From Eubacterium sp. (GTDB lineage: Bacteria > Bacillota > Clostridia > Lachnospirales > Lachnospiraceae), in assembly GCA_017539165.1 (NCBI GenBank), contig JAFYHN010000108.1:36126-100125 (forward strand): a stretch of DNA of 64,000 bases. Reading direction: 5' to 3'. The first letter of the stretch is position 1. Each line of letters starts with the position of its first letter. Under the pieces are notes generated by a model. It was given only the letters and a program-made list of their open reading frames with translations. It was not told the origin of the DNA and made no database searches. The position numbers were made by a program, and so were the translations under genes. Below, piece by piece: positions 17,762-25,718 of this stretch.

Positions 17762-18985
17762 ATGAAAAAGAATAGATTAAAGATTGGTGTTAGTGTAGTA
17801 TTTTTGAGTTTAATGATCTCTTTGTTATCGGCTTGTTCTGGTGTGGGTGGCGTAAAAGAATCTGTAAGAGAATCGGTTAAAGAAGCTGCGACAGCAGAAA
17901 CGACATCTAAAGAAGCATCTGAAGCAGTGTCAGAAGCAGCATCTGAAGTGACAACGGAAACAACAACAGAGGCAATGACCGAAGAAGTAAAAAAAGGAGA
18001 TTTTAATCCAACAGATTATAGAAATGACATTAACTATGAGAGCCTTTGCAGAAAACCAGATGAGTATAAAGGTATGAAGATATATATGTCAGGTAGAGTG
18101 AATAGTATGTTGGAAGAAGATGAAGGAACTTTACTTCAGATAGATGTAGGGGAAGGATTGTTAATGGTTTTGGTGGATCCTTCAACTATGGAGGTTAGAG
18201 TATTAGAAAATGATGAGGTTACATTTTTTGGAGAATATCAGGGATTAGGTAAATATGAAACTGTAATGGGACAGACACAAAAAGATCCGTTTTTTATAGC
18301 AGATAAAGTAAATATAGATAGTTATGATGATACTATGGAGGCTCCTACTGGAGCACTTAGATCTGGAACATATTCTGTTAAGAAAACAGAAGGAGATTTT
18401 ATATATAGTAAAACAGCAAAATTTACATATCAGGATGGTGATGCTTTTGGATGTGAAATTAGAGTTGTTAGAGAAATTGTTGATCGTGGGGATGCGACAA
18501 TTTTGGGCGATATATTCTGTTTCTTAAAAGATGAAGGAGAAGGTGTATATACTGGAACTGTAAGCGGAAAAGGAAGTATAAAGGTAAAAGCATATGAAAG
18601 TTCAATAAAAGTTGAAACTACGCCTGATGCTGGAATGGAAGCTTCTTTTGAAGAAATAGCCGATGAGTATTCTTTTGGTGAAATAGATATGCCTGATGTA
18701 ACTACATCAAATACAACTGGTTCAGATGGAGATTATATATTTCCATTTAGTAATTCAAGAAATCTTACTGAAGAAGACATTGCTGGAATGGATAAAGATA
18801 AGATAGCACTTGCACGTAATGAGATATATGCAAGACATGGTTATATATTCCAAGATGAATCTTTTAGAAAGTATTTTATTTCCAAAACTTGGTATATACC
18901 TAAATATACCGGAGATCAATTTGATGATAGCGTTTTAAACTCATACGAGAGACAAAATGTACAATTCTTATTAAGTCATGAATAG
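17762..18985 (+). CDS. YARHG-domain lipoprotein, riboswitch controlled
   Basis: 407 residues. A lipoprotein signal ends in the lipobox LLSAC (Cys about 25), followed by a Ser/Thr/Glu/Ala-rich stalk to about 80, an OB-like region (YRNDINYESLCRKPDEYKG and onward), and a C-terminal YARHG domain (LARNEIYARHGYIFQDESF). YARHG is an extracellular module found in surface lipoproteins and peptidases of Gram-positive bacteria. The gene starts 27 bases after the double zinc-ribbon gene, with GGAGG before it, so both share riboswitch 2. Exported, c-di-GMP controlled; exact role unknown. Confidence 0.85.
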   Translation: MKKNRLKIGVSVVFLSLMISLLSACSGVGGVKESVRESVKEAATAETTSKEASEAVSEAASEVTTETTTEAMTEEVKKGDFNPTDYRNDINYESLCRKPDEYKGMKIYMSGRVNSMLEEDEGTLLQIDVGEGLLMVLVDPSTMEVRVLENDEVTFFGEYQGLGKYETVMGQTQKDPFFIADKVNIDSYDDTMEAPTGALRSGTYSVKKTEGDFIYSKTAKFTYQDGDAFGCEIRVVREIVDRGDATILGDIFCFLKDEGEGVYTGTVSGKGSIKVKAYESSIKVETTPDAGMEASFEEIADEYSFGEIDMPDVTTSNTTGSDGDYIFPFSNSRNLTEEDIAGMDKDKIALARNEIYARHGYIFQDESFRKYFISKTWYIPKYTGDQFDDSVLNSYERQNVQFLLSHE

Positions 18986-19044
18986 AAAAAAGTTACCCCG
19001 GTTTACAAAAATTTATAATAATACAGTTACTCGTTTAGTCGAAT

Positions 19045-19061
19045 GAATTAATTAACTGTAT
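19045..19061 (+). repeat. 17-bp direct repeat, right copy
   Basis: An identical copy of the sequence at 14251-14267. It covers the last three codons and stop of the YolD-like gene (minus strand), a position typical of insertion at the 3' end of a gene. A partner arm ATACAGTTA (19021-19029) pairs with TAACTGTAT inside this copy, so the right end also has dyad symmetry. Confidence 0.6.
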
Positions 19062-19242
19062 GAGTTATTGCAGTATCATCTATCGCCTCTTCGTAGCCCT
19101 TTAGGGCTGCGAATGGGGCGAATATTTTTGCTCTGTTTTCCCGAGACATCTTTGGATGGCGTGCTTCAAAATCATCGCCGTTATGTACGGGGCGTTCCTT
19201 ATCTATTATATCTTTATATTCTTCGGTTGCATCTCTAAGCAT
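19048..19242 (-). CDS. YolD-like small protein
   Basis: 64 residues with the YolD-like core HPKMSRENRAKIFAPFAALKG. These proteins sit next to Y-family DNA polymerases in many Firmicutes, and some are thought to modulate the polymerase. It is encoded just downstream of the polymerase gene on the same strand (61-base gap), so probably cotranscribed. Its 3' end overlaps the right 17-bp repeat. Confidence 0.75.
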   Translation of the reverse strand: MLRDATEEYKDIIDKERPVHNGDDFEARHPKMSRENRAKIFAPFAALKGYEEAIDDTAITHTVN

Positions 19243-19303
19243 ATCCGAATCTCCTTGTTATTTCTAAATAATTTATTGTTTATTTTTTCTTCTGTCTGGT
19301 TAC

Positions 19304-20692
19304 CTAGGACTTGTGACCACCAATCTGGGAATTTCTCTCTATGGTAGTTGCGCCTTGCATCAGGTTGGTTCCTTTGAGCATTGCATTTTTACCGAAACGA
19401 TCCTGAATCTCGATCATAGCTTTCTGAAGTCTTTTTTCCTGTTCTTCTTTTTCGGCATCAGTAAATATATCGAACTGTACAAATGTATCAGTTTCGTTTT
19501 TCAGGTTGTTGGCTGATATAGTTATTCGCCTTACTGATACACCGGGTTTTACAATTCGGTCAAAAAGTGCCAGAACCTTTTCACGAATGAGACTGGTGGA
19601 ACTCGTAAGTTTTCCGAAGTTGGCGGTTCCATGACTTGGGGCCGGAAGAATCCTTCCGTAGTAATCCATTACCGTTTCCCCGATGTAAGTATCGTTGTCC
19701 ACTGATTCTCTGTCATAACCTATGCTTAGTGTAAAAGAGTCAGACAGAACTTTTTTGCGAACCATATCGAGTACCAGGAGTTCGGTCATCTCATATACGA
19801 TGATCCGTGCTTTATCGGTAGGATAAGGTTCCTGAAGTACCTGACCTGAAGACAGCGAATTGGTGGTAGGCTTATAGCTTTTGATATCCTTCATAAGAGT
19901 AGGTTCGATACCCCAGGCGTGATCTATAAGCAGTTCGGCATCGATTCCGAATACTTTGTAGATCTGTTCTTCGTTATACAGGCTTTCTCTTGCAAGGTCG
20001 CCCATGGTATATACATTCAGCTTTGCAAGTCTCCTTGCGGTTCCACGGCCTATCCTCCAGAAATCAGTAATAGGTCTATGTGACCAGAGAAGACGTCTGT
20101 AGCTCATTTCATCCAGTTCAGCAATACGAACCCCGTCTTTGTCTGCGTCCATATGCTTTGCAACTATATCCATAGCTATCTTGGCGAGATACATGTTCGT
20201 TCCTATTCCGGCAGTTGCAGTTATTCCGGTTCTGCTGAGAACATCCCTTACCATGGTTATACAGAGTTCGTGTGCTGTCTTCTTATAAGTTGCCAGATAA
20301 GAAGTAACATCTATAAATACCTCGTCGATACTGTATACGTGAATATCCTCGGAAGATACATAGTTTAGATAAGTATTATAAACTTCTGTGGATACCTTGA
20401 TATATTCAGCCATTCTGGGTGGAGCTATGATAAAGTCGACATGCTTCCCGGTTCTCTTCTCCAGATCATTCAGAGTTTTCTTTACTTCGAACAGACGGGC
20501 TCTTCCGGATATTCCGTATGCCTTAAGAGAAGGGGATACTGCGAGACAGATAGTCTTGTCAGTCCTGCTCTCATCGGCTACGACAAGATTCGTGGTCAGG
20601 GGATCCAGACCACGAGCAAAACATTCTACAGATGCATAAAACGACTTTAAATCTATGGCTATTATTTTTCTGTTTTCGGACGCTTTACCCAT
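19304..20692 (-). CDS. Y-family DNA polymerase (DinB/UmuC type)
   Basis: 462 residues. Catalytic carboxylates are visible: Asp in IAIDLKSFYASVEC at the start and the pair in YSIDEVFIDVTSY near 120. The little-finger domain follows after about 250. Length and neighbouring YolD-like gene favour the UvrX/YqjW branch rather than the short Pol IV. It performs translesion synthesis after DNA damage. No clear LexA box of the GAAC-n4-GTTC kind was found upstream, so SOS control is not shown. Confidence 0.92.
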   Translation of the reverse strand: MGKASENRKIIAIDLKSFYASVECFARGLDPLTTNLVVADESRTDKTICLAVSPSLKAYGISGRARLFEVKKTLNDLEKRTGKHVDFIIAPPRMAEYIKVSTEVYNTYLNYVSSEDIHVYSIDEVFIDVTSYLATYKKTAHELCITMVRDVLSRTGITATAGIGTNMYLAKIAMDIVAKHMDADKDGVRIAELDEMSYRRLLWSHRPITDFWRIGRGTARRLAKLNVYTMGDLARESLYNEEQIYKVFGIDAELLIDHAWGIEPTLMKDIKSYKPTTNSLSSGQVLQEPYPTDKARIIVYEMTELLVLDMVRKKVLSDSFTLSIGYDRESVDNDTYIGETVMDYYGRILPAPSHGTANFGKLTSSTSLIREKVLALFDRIVKPGVSVRRITISANNLKNETDTFVQFDIFTDAEKEEQEKRLQKAMIEIQDRFGKNAMLKGTNLMQGATTIERNSQIGGHKS

Positions 20693-20909
20693 AACAATCC
20701 TTCTTTCTAAACAGCCTTGATCTTCTTCAAATTATAAGAAAAAGCTTACATTTTTTAGGGATGGTTGTCAATTGAAATCGGAGGCTTTCTGTCAGTGTAA
20801 CGAGTGATGAGTTTGTTGCATAGATACTCTTAAAGTTGTATCATAAACTATGTATGTTGTGGTAGATAAATGCTCCTCGAGCAAGACTTGAAATAGACAG
20901 AGGTACTAA

Positions 20910-22055
20910 ATGAAGATATTACACATGGCGGATGTTCATCTGGATTCGAAGCTGACGAGATATCTGGATAATGAAAAGGCAAGAGAAAGAAGAAATGAGA
21001 TTCTTCTTACATATAGGGATGCGGTAAGGTATGCTGCGGAAAACGGTGTTGAGGTCATCATCATTGCAGGTGACCTTTTTGATGTGAGAAAGATATCAGC
21101 AACTGCGAGAGATGCTGTAAGGGATTCGATAGAACAGAATCCTGAGATTACATTTTTCTATCTTAGGGGTAATCATGATGCAGACAGTTTTGTGCAGGCG
21201 GTTATCGAGAAGAGTGGAAAACTTCCTGATAATCTGAAGATGTTCACACGTGAGTGGACAAGCTACAGGTTCACTGCGAAGGATGGAACGGCTATAGTTG
21301 TGACTGGAGCAGAGATGGATGCCGAGAATGCTTCCAGTCTGACGGCATCACTGGCTCTTGATCACAGTGATTTCAATATAGTTACTCTTCATGGGCAGGA
21401 GACAGAGACTGCTTCCAAGAAGGACGCTGAGGTTATTCCTCTCAGGGAATATAAAAATAGAGGAATCGACTATATGGCACTGGGTCATATTCATGAGCCT
21501 AAGATTCAGAAGCTGGATGCAAGAGGCGTGTATTCATATTCCGGATGTCTGGAGGGACGAGGATATGATGAGAGTGGAGAACACGGATTCAATATCATTG
21601 AAGTTACGTTGGATTCAGGAGCTTATCATCGTGAAGTTAGATTTGTTCCATTTGCGAAGCGGCAAGTTTCACGTGTTCAGGTTGACCTATCCGATGTGGA
21701 AGTAACAGATTCTCCGCAGATCATCAGGCTTGTTCAAAGTGAACTTGACAGGGCCGGAGTTACATCGAAGGATATGGTCAGGATTGAACTCTGCGGAAGA
21801 ATCGGAACAGGCATAGATATAGATACAGAGTATATAAGAAAATCTCTCGAAGATGGGTTCTTCCATGTTAAGGTTGTGGATGGAACGAAACCTTTTATAA
21901 ACTATGATGAATTCGCGCTGGATATGTCACTCAGAGGTGAATTTGTACGACTGATCAAGGCAAAACAGGAGCAGGGGCTTATTGATGCGGAAAGCGCCGC
22001 TAAGATAACCAGAACGGGAATAGATGTTCTCGCCGGAGAGGAGGGTGCACTATGA
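20910..22055 (+). CDS. SbcD/Mre11-like exonuclease subunit (YhaO type)
   Basis: 381 residues. Calcineurin-like phosphoesterase motifs in order: MADVHLDS, AGDLFDV, RGNHDADS, TLHGQE, GHIHEP. These bind two metals and form the nuclease site. A capping domain follows to the end. The gene overlaps the next by four bases (ATGA), and the pair matches YhaO/YhaN of Bacillus, relatives of SbcCD/Mre11-Rad50 in double-strand break and end processing. The control region 20693-20909 is shared with the divergent polymerase gene. Confidence 0.88.
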   Translation: MKILHMADVHLDSKLTRYLDNEKARERRNEILLTYRDAVRYAAENGVEVIIIAGDLFDVRKISATARDAVRDSIEQNPEITFFYLRGNHDADSFVQAVIEKSGKLPDNLKMFTREWTSYRFTAKDGTAIVVTGAEMDAENASSLTASLALDHSDFNIVTLHGQETETASKKDAEVIPLREYKNRGIDYMALGHIHEPKIQKLDARGVYSYSGCLEGRGYDESGEHGFNIIEVTLDSGAYHREVRFVPFAKRQVSRVQVDLSDVEVTDSPQIIRLVQSELDRAGVTSKDMVRIELCGRIGTGIDIDTEYIRKSLEDGFFHVKVVDGTKPFINYDEFALDMSLRGEFVRLIKAKQEQGLIDAESAAKITRTGIDVLAGEEGAL

Positions 22056-24475
22056 GACTGCTTAGTTTACATGTAGAGAACTTCGGTACACTCTCGGATT
22101 TTGATATGGACTTTAACGAGGGGACAAATGTCATCCTTCGTGAAAATGGTTGGGGCAAGTCAACCCTGGCAGAGTTTGTGCGTGTTATGTTTTATGGTAT
22201 TGAGGGAAGTCGCAAGAAAGAGTATCTGGATAACGACAGAACGAGATTCCAGCCATGGAACGGGAAATACTTCGGCGGGGAGATGTCATTTGAAGCCAGG
22301 GGAAAACGATATAAGGTTGAAAGATACTTTGGCGATAAAGACAAGGATATGACATTTAAACTGTATGATCTGAACACGCTTCTCGAGACTCATGATTATT
22401 CGGAGAATCTTGGAGAGGAACTTTTTGGTGTAGACAGCGAGTCATTTAGACGAACCTGTTTTGTTGGAATGGATGGACTGAAGTATCAGGGTATTAACAG
22501 TACCATAGGTGCGAAGGTAAGTTCACTTGATCAGACAGGTGATCTGGAGAATTACGATGCAGCAGATAAGAGGATGACAGACTATCTTAATGCATTTTCA
22601 CCTAGAAAGAAGACGGGTGAACTGAATAAGATCGGAAATGAGATAAATGAGCTTAAGGAAAAGCTCAAGAATAAGGACTCCGTTATAAAGAGGATAGATG
22701 ATCTGAAGAGTAACCGCATCCGTGAGGAGGAGGCTGCAAGTGTACTTAAAACACAGCAGGATGAGCTTCTTGAGATACAGAAAAAGCGTGCTGCGGCGGA
22801 GAATCTGTCACTGAGAATGGATAACCTCAGAGTACTTAGAAAAGACGTGGAGGAGAGACGCGGTAATCTGGAGAGAAGGCTTGAGAGTCTTCCTGAAGAG
22901 ATTCCGACACATGATATGATCTCTGAAGCAGACAGGAAGCTTCAGGCTTATTCAGATATGACTGTAAAGATAAAAAATCTCGATGAACAAAATGACGGTG
23001 GGAGATATTCAAGACTGGAAAGTTTTTTTGCTGCCGGAACTCCTGATATGTCTGAAATCGACAGTGTGATCGAAAGCTGGAACGGTGTACAGAATCTTAT
23101 GCAGAAGAATGAAACTCTGGAAGCTCTTATCCAGGGTGAAGAAGAGAGATTTGAAGCGGATACACAGGCGTATGAAGAAAGACGAAATGCGAAATCTTCC
23201 GGAAACGGATTTCTGCCGGTTATAGTATTTTTCGTGATCAGTGCGGCGTGTTTTGCAGGATTTGTATTTACAAAACTCATGCTTCTCACGTTATTTGGAA
23301 GTGTATCCTGTTTAGTTGGATTGGCAGTTTTGTTGATCAAACTGACAGGTGGAAAAGAAAAGGCTCCGATAAAGGCTCCTGATGGTTCACAGATTCAGAG
23401 ATATAAACAGGATATTCAGGCAAATAATAATGATATTAAGAATATGGAAGGCGTTGTAAAGGCTTTTCTAGCGAGATATGAGATTCCTTATTCGAGACTT
23501 GATGCTGAAAGTGTATTGTATGATATAAAGAGTAAGGCTGGAGCTCTTGTTGAGCTGAGAAAGGAATCGACGCTTCAGGAGAATCAGAAACAGGAGCTGG
23601 AAGAAAAGCTGAAGATGACATTTTCCGAACTGGAAGAAAATCTGGGAAGAATGGGGATTGGAACGGATAGGAATGTAGGACTTAATCTGTCTCTTATTAA
23701 AAGCAGTCTTGCGGATCTTGCGCGTAATGTAAATGCATATGAGCATGAGGTTTCCGAGCTTCAGAAGGCTGAGAACAGACTTAAGGAATATATGGATAAG
23801 AATCCTGAGGTAAATGAATCTGAGCTGGAGAAACTGAGAACTGAGGTTTCAACAGGCGGAGATAATATCGAGGGGATGACTGCTGAGGCTATATCAGTCA
23901 AACTGCGTGAATTATCAGAGATATTATCAGGAAAACAGGATATGATAAGCCGATATGACAGAGAACTCGAGACTGCGTATGAGGAGATTGATGATATTTC
24001 CGAATCAGAGGAGAGACTTGCGGGGCTGATGACAGAGAAAGAAGAACTGACTGAAAAGTATGAAACAGTTCTGAAAACTCAGGAATATCTGAAGGAAGCA
24101 AAGGAGATTTTTATAGCTAAGTATATGAGTCCTATAAAGGATTCCTTTGAGAAGTATTACAGTATCATATCGGGTGATAAAGACAACTTTAGAATAGATG
24201 CTAATGTGAACCTTGCCCGGAAGGAAGAGGGGGCGTTTCACGATATACAGGCACAGAGTGAAGGATATGGAGATGCGATAGGAATAAGTATGAGACTTGC
24301 CCTTCTGGATACGATGTATGAGAAGGAGAAACCTGTTATCATTCTGGACGATCCTTTTTCTGGAATGGATGAGAAGAAGCTTGAAGGAACCGGAAGACTT
24401 CTTGATGAGGTGTCACGGGAATATCAGATAATATACATGACCTGCCACGACAGCAGGACATTTAAAGGAGAATAA
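22052..24475 (+). CDS. YhaN-like SMC/Rad50-type ATPase
   Basis: 807 residues. The Walker A is ENGWGKST (31-38), and the partner signature and Walker B are at the C-terminus (AQSEGYGDAIGISMRLALLD, IILDDPFSGMDE). Long coiled coils lie between, interrupted by a membrane hairpin near 386-430 (FLPVIVFFVISAACFAGFVF and the following helix). The hairpin is characteristic of YhaN rather than SbcC and suggests membrane association. It works with the nuclease encoded immediately upstream. Confidence 0.86.
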   Translation: MRLLSLHVENFGTLSDFDMDFNEGTNVILRENGWGKSTLAEFVRVMFYGIEGSRKKEYLDNDRTRFQPWNGKYFGGEMSFEARGKRYKVERYFGDKDKDMTFKLYDLNTLLETHDYSENLGEELFGVDSESFRRTCFVGMDGLKYQGINSTIGAKVSSLDQTGDLENYDAADKRMTDYLNAFSPRKKTGELNKIGNEINELKEKLKNKDSVIKRIDDLKSNRIREEEAASVLKTQQDELLEIQKKRAAAENLSLRMDNLRVLRKDVEERRGNLERRLESLPEEIPTHDMISEADRKLQAYSDMTVKIKNLDEQNDGGRYSRLESFFAAGTPDMSEIDSVIESWNGVQNLMQKNETLEALIQGEEERFEADTQAYEERRNAKSSGNGFLPVIVFFVISAACFAGFVFTKLMLLTLFGSVSCLVGLAVLLIKLTGGKEKAPIKAPDGSQIQRYKQDIQANNNDIKNMEGVVKAFLARYEIPYSRLDAESVLYDIKSKAGALVELRKESTLQENQKQELEEKLKMTFSELEENLGRMGIGTDRNVGLNLSLIKSSLADLARNVNAYEHEVSELQKAENRLKEYMDKNPEVNESELEKLRTEVSTGGDNIEGMTAEAISVKLRELSEILSGKQDMISRYDRELETAYEEIDDISESEERLAGLMTEKEELTEKYETVLKTQEYLKEAKEIFIAKYMSPIKDSFEKYYSIISGDKDNFRIDANVNLARKEEGAFHDIQAQSEGYGDAIGISMRLALLDTMYEKEKPVIILDDPFSGMDEKKLEGTGRLLDEVSREYQIIYMTCHDSRTFKGE

Positions 24476-24477
24476 AG

Positions 24478-24660
24478 ATGAATATACCAAAGGATCCAAA
24501 TATATTATTTAGTTATATAAATACTCAGCTCAGGGATAACTACAGTTCTCTGGATGAACTGTGCAGCAGTCTTGGAGCGGATAAAAATGAAATAACCCAG
24601 AAGCTCAGTGCTCTGGGTTATAGGTATGATGAAGATAAAAATCTATTTACTGCCTGTTGA
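24478..24660 (+). CDS. DUF4250 small protein
   Basis: 60 residues, beginning MNIPKDPNILFSYINTQLRD, with the DUF4250 pattern YSSLDELCSSLGADKNEI. Two bases after the ATPase gene, so in the same operon. The family is small, helical and of unknown function. Its last 18 bases overlap the 3' end of the convergent dut gene. Confidence 0.85.
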   Translation: MNIPKDPNILFSYINTQLRDNYSSLDELCSSLGADKNEITQKLSALGYRYDEDKNLFTAC

Positions 24661-25101
24661 TCCGAATCCACCGGCACCTCTGATTGTGTCTGTGAGTTCG
24701 TCGCATTCGTTGAATATTCCCTGTATGTAAGGGGTTATAACGAGCTGTGCGATTCGTTCTCCAGGAGCTACAGTTTGTGTTTCTGTGGAGTGGTTATGAA
24801 GGGCAACCATTACCTCGCCTCTGTAGTCGCTGTCGATGACGCCGACTTTGTTGGCGGGTGCAAGTCCTTTCTTTGAAGCAAGTCCGCTTCTTGCATATAT
24901 CAGGCCGGCATATCCTACAGGAACTTCCATAGCAAGTCCGGTCTTGATAAGAACTGTCTGATTAGGTTCTATAGATACGGCTTCGGGGATGCAGGCATAC
25001 AGGTCTGCTCCTGCAGCGTATTCTGTTCCGTATGTTGGGATTACTGCGTCTGATGAAAGCTTTTTGATATTTACATTTATTGACTGCATTTCTTTTCTCA
25101 C
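24643..25101 (-). CDS. dut: dUTP diphosphatase
   Basis: 152 residues from the GTG that overlaps the nrdG stop (GTGA); the ATG four codons later (25089) is an equally possible start. All five dUTPase motifs are present: AAGADLYA, RSGLASKKG, GVIDSDYRGEV, GERIAQLVI and the C-terminal arm RGAGGFGSTG. The trimeric enzyme turns dUTP into dUMP. It sits behind nrdD and nrdG, which makes a nucleotide-supply cluster. Confidence 0.95.
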   Translation of the reverse strand: MRKEMQSINVNIKKLSSDAVIPTYGTEYAAGADLYACIPEAVSIEPNQTVLIKTGLAMEVPVGYAGLIYARSGLASKKGLAPANKVGVIDSDYRGEVMVALHNHSTETQTVAPGERIAQLVITPYIQGIFNECDELTDTIRGAGGFGSTGSK

Positions 25102-25667
25102 TTTCCAATATTTTTTCTGATTTCTGCGAGTGGTGTATATTCATTCAGAGGGTGTAGTACGACTTCACCTTTTTTTCGGGTTTCTCTCATGTCGATTATT
25201 CTCTGGTTTTCCGAACCTCGGAAGTTCAGCTTTATATTGTACAGATCCTGAACGAAAGGACCATCAACAAGTACGTCGATATTGTCGAGTATCTTATCTG
25301 TGTAGTCTGACAGATATCTGCTTCCTCCGGGTATAAGATTCACATCGTATTTATTACCGGTAAACATCCATATATTCTTGTCCGGCAATTCTTTTTTTAC
25401 TCTGAGTATAAGCTGACATATCTCAGGCTGGTTCTGTGGTTCGAATGGTTCTCCGCCGAGGATGGATAATCCTTTATAGTAAGATCTGGATAGTTCTTTT
25501 ATAAGTGAATCCTCAAGTTCGGGAGTCCATAGTTCTCCGTGGTTAAAATCCCATGTTTTCTCATTGAAGCAGCCTTTGCAGTGAATGGTGCATCCGCTGA
25601 CAAAAAGACTGACTCTCATACCGGTGCCATTTCCAACATCGGCTTTATATATCTCACATACGTGCAT
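25098..25667 (-). CDS. nrdG: Anaerobic ribonucleoside-triphosphate reductase activating protein
   Basis: 189 residues from ATG 25667, which follows GAGGT; the reading frame extends 16 codons further but without a ribosome site and across a hairpin. The radical-SAM cluster motif is CTIHCKGC. GGEPFEPQNQ is the SAM-binding segment. It generates the glycyl radical on NrdD. It lies downstream of nrdD, separated by a strong hairpin, and overlaps dut by four bases. Confidence 0.94.
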   Translation of the reverse strand: MHVCEIYKADVGNGTGMRVSLFVSGCTIHCKGCFNEKTWDFNHGELWTPELEDSLIKELSRSYYKGLSILGGEPFEPQNQPEICQLILRVKKELPDKNIWMFTGNKYDVNLIPGGSRYLSDYTDKILDNIDVLVDGPFVQDLYNIKLNFRGSENQRIIDMRETRKKGEVVLHPLNEYTPLAEIRKNIGK

Positions 25668-25684
25668 GATTAATACCTCACAAA

Positions 25685-25709
25685 AATGGGACAGGCGTCC
25701 TGTCCCATT
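25685..25709 (-). terminator. Intercistronic hairpin between nrdD and nrdG
   Basis: A perfect 11-bp stem AATGGGACAGG/CCTGTCCCATT with a three-base loop. In the minus direction it is followed by TTTTTG, so it can act as a partial terminator that lowers nrdG/dut relative to nrdD. Confidence 0.7.
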
Positions 25710-25718
25710 CATCATTTT

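Noticed and set aside
18986-19020. Terminator after the YARHG lipoprotein gene
   Set aside because: GTTACC-CCG-GTTTAC pairs poorly and lacks a proper T run, so it is not claimed.
20693-20909. LexA/SOS box for the translesion polymerase or the YhaO/N pair
   Set aside because: No GAAC-n4-GTTC-like site could be found in the shared control region.
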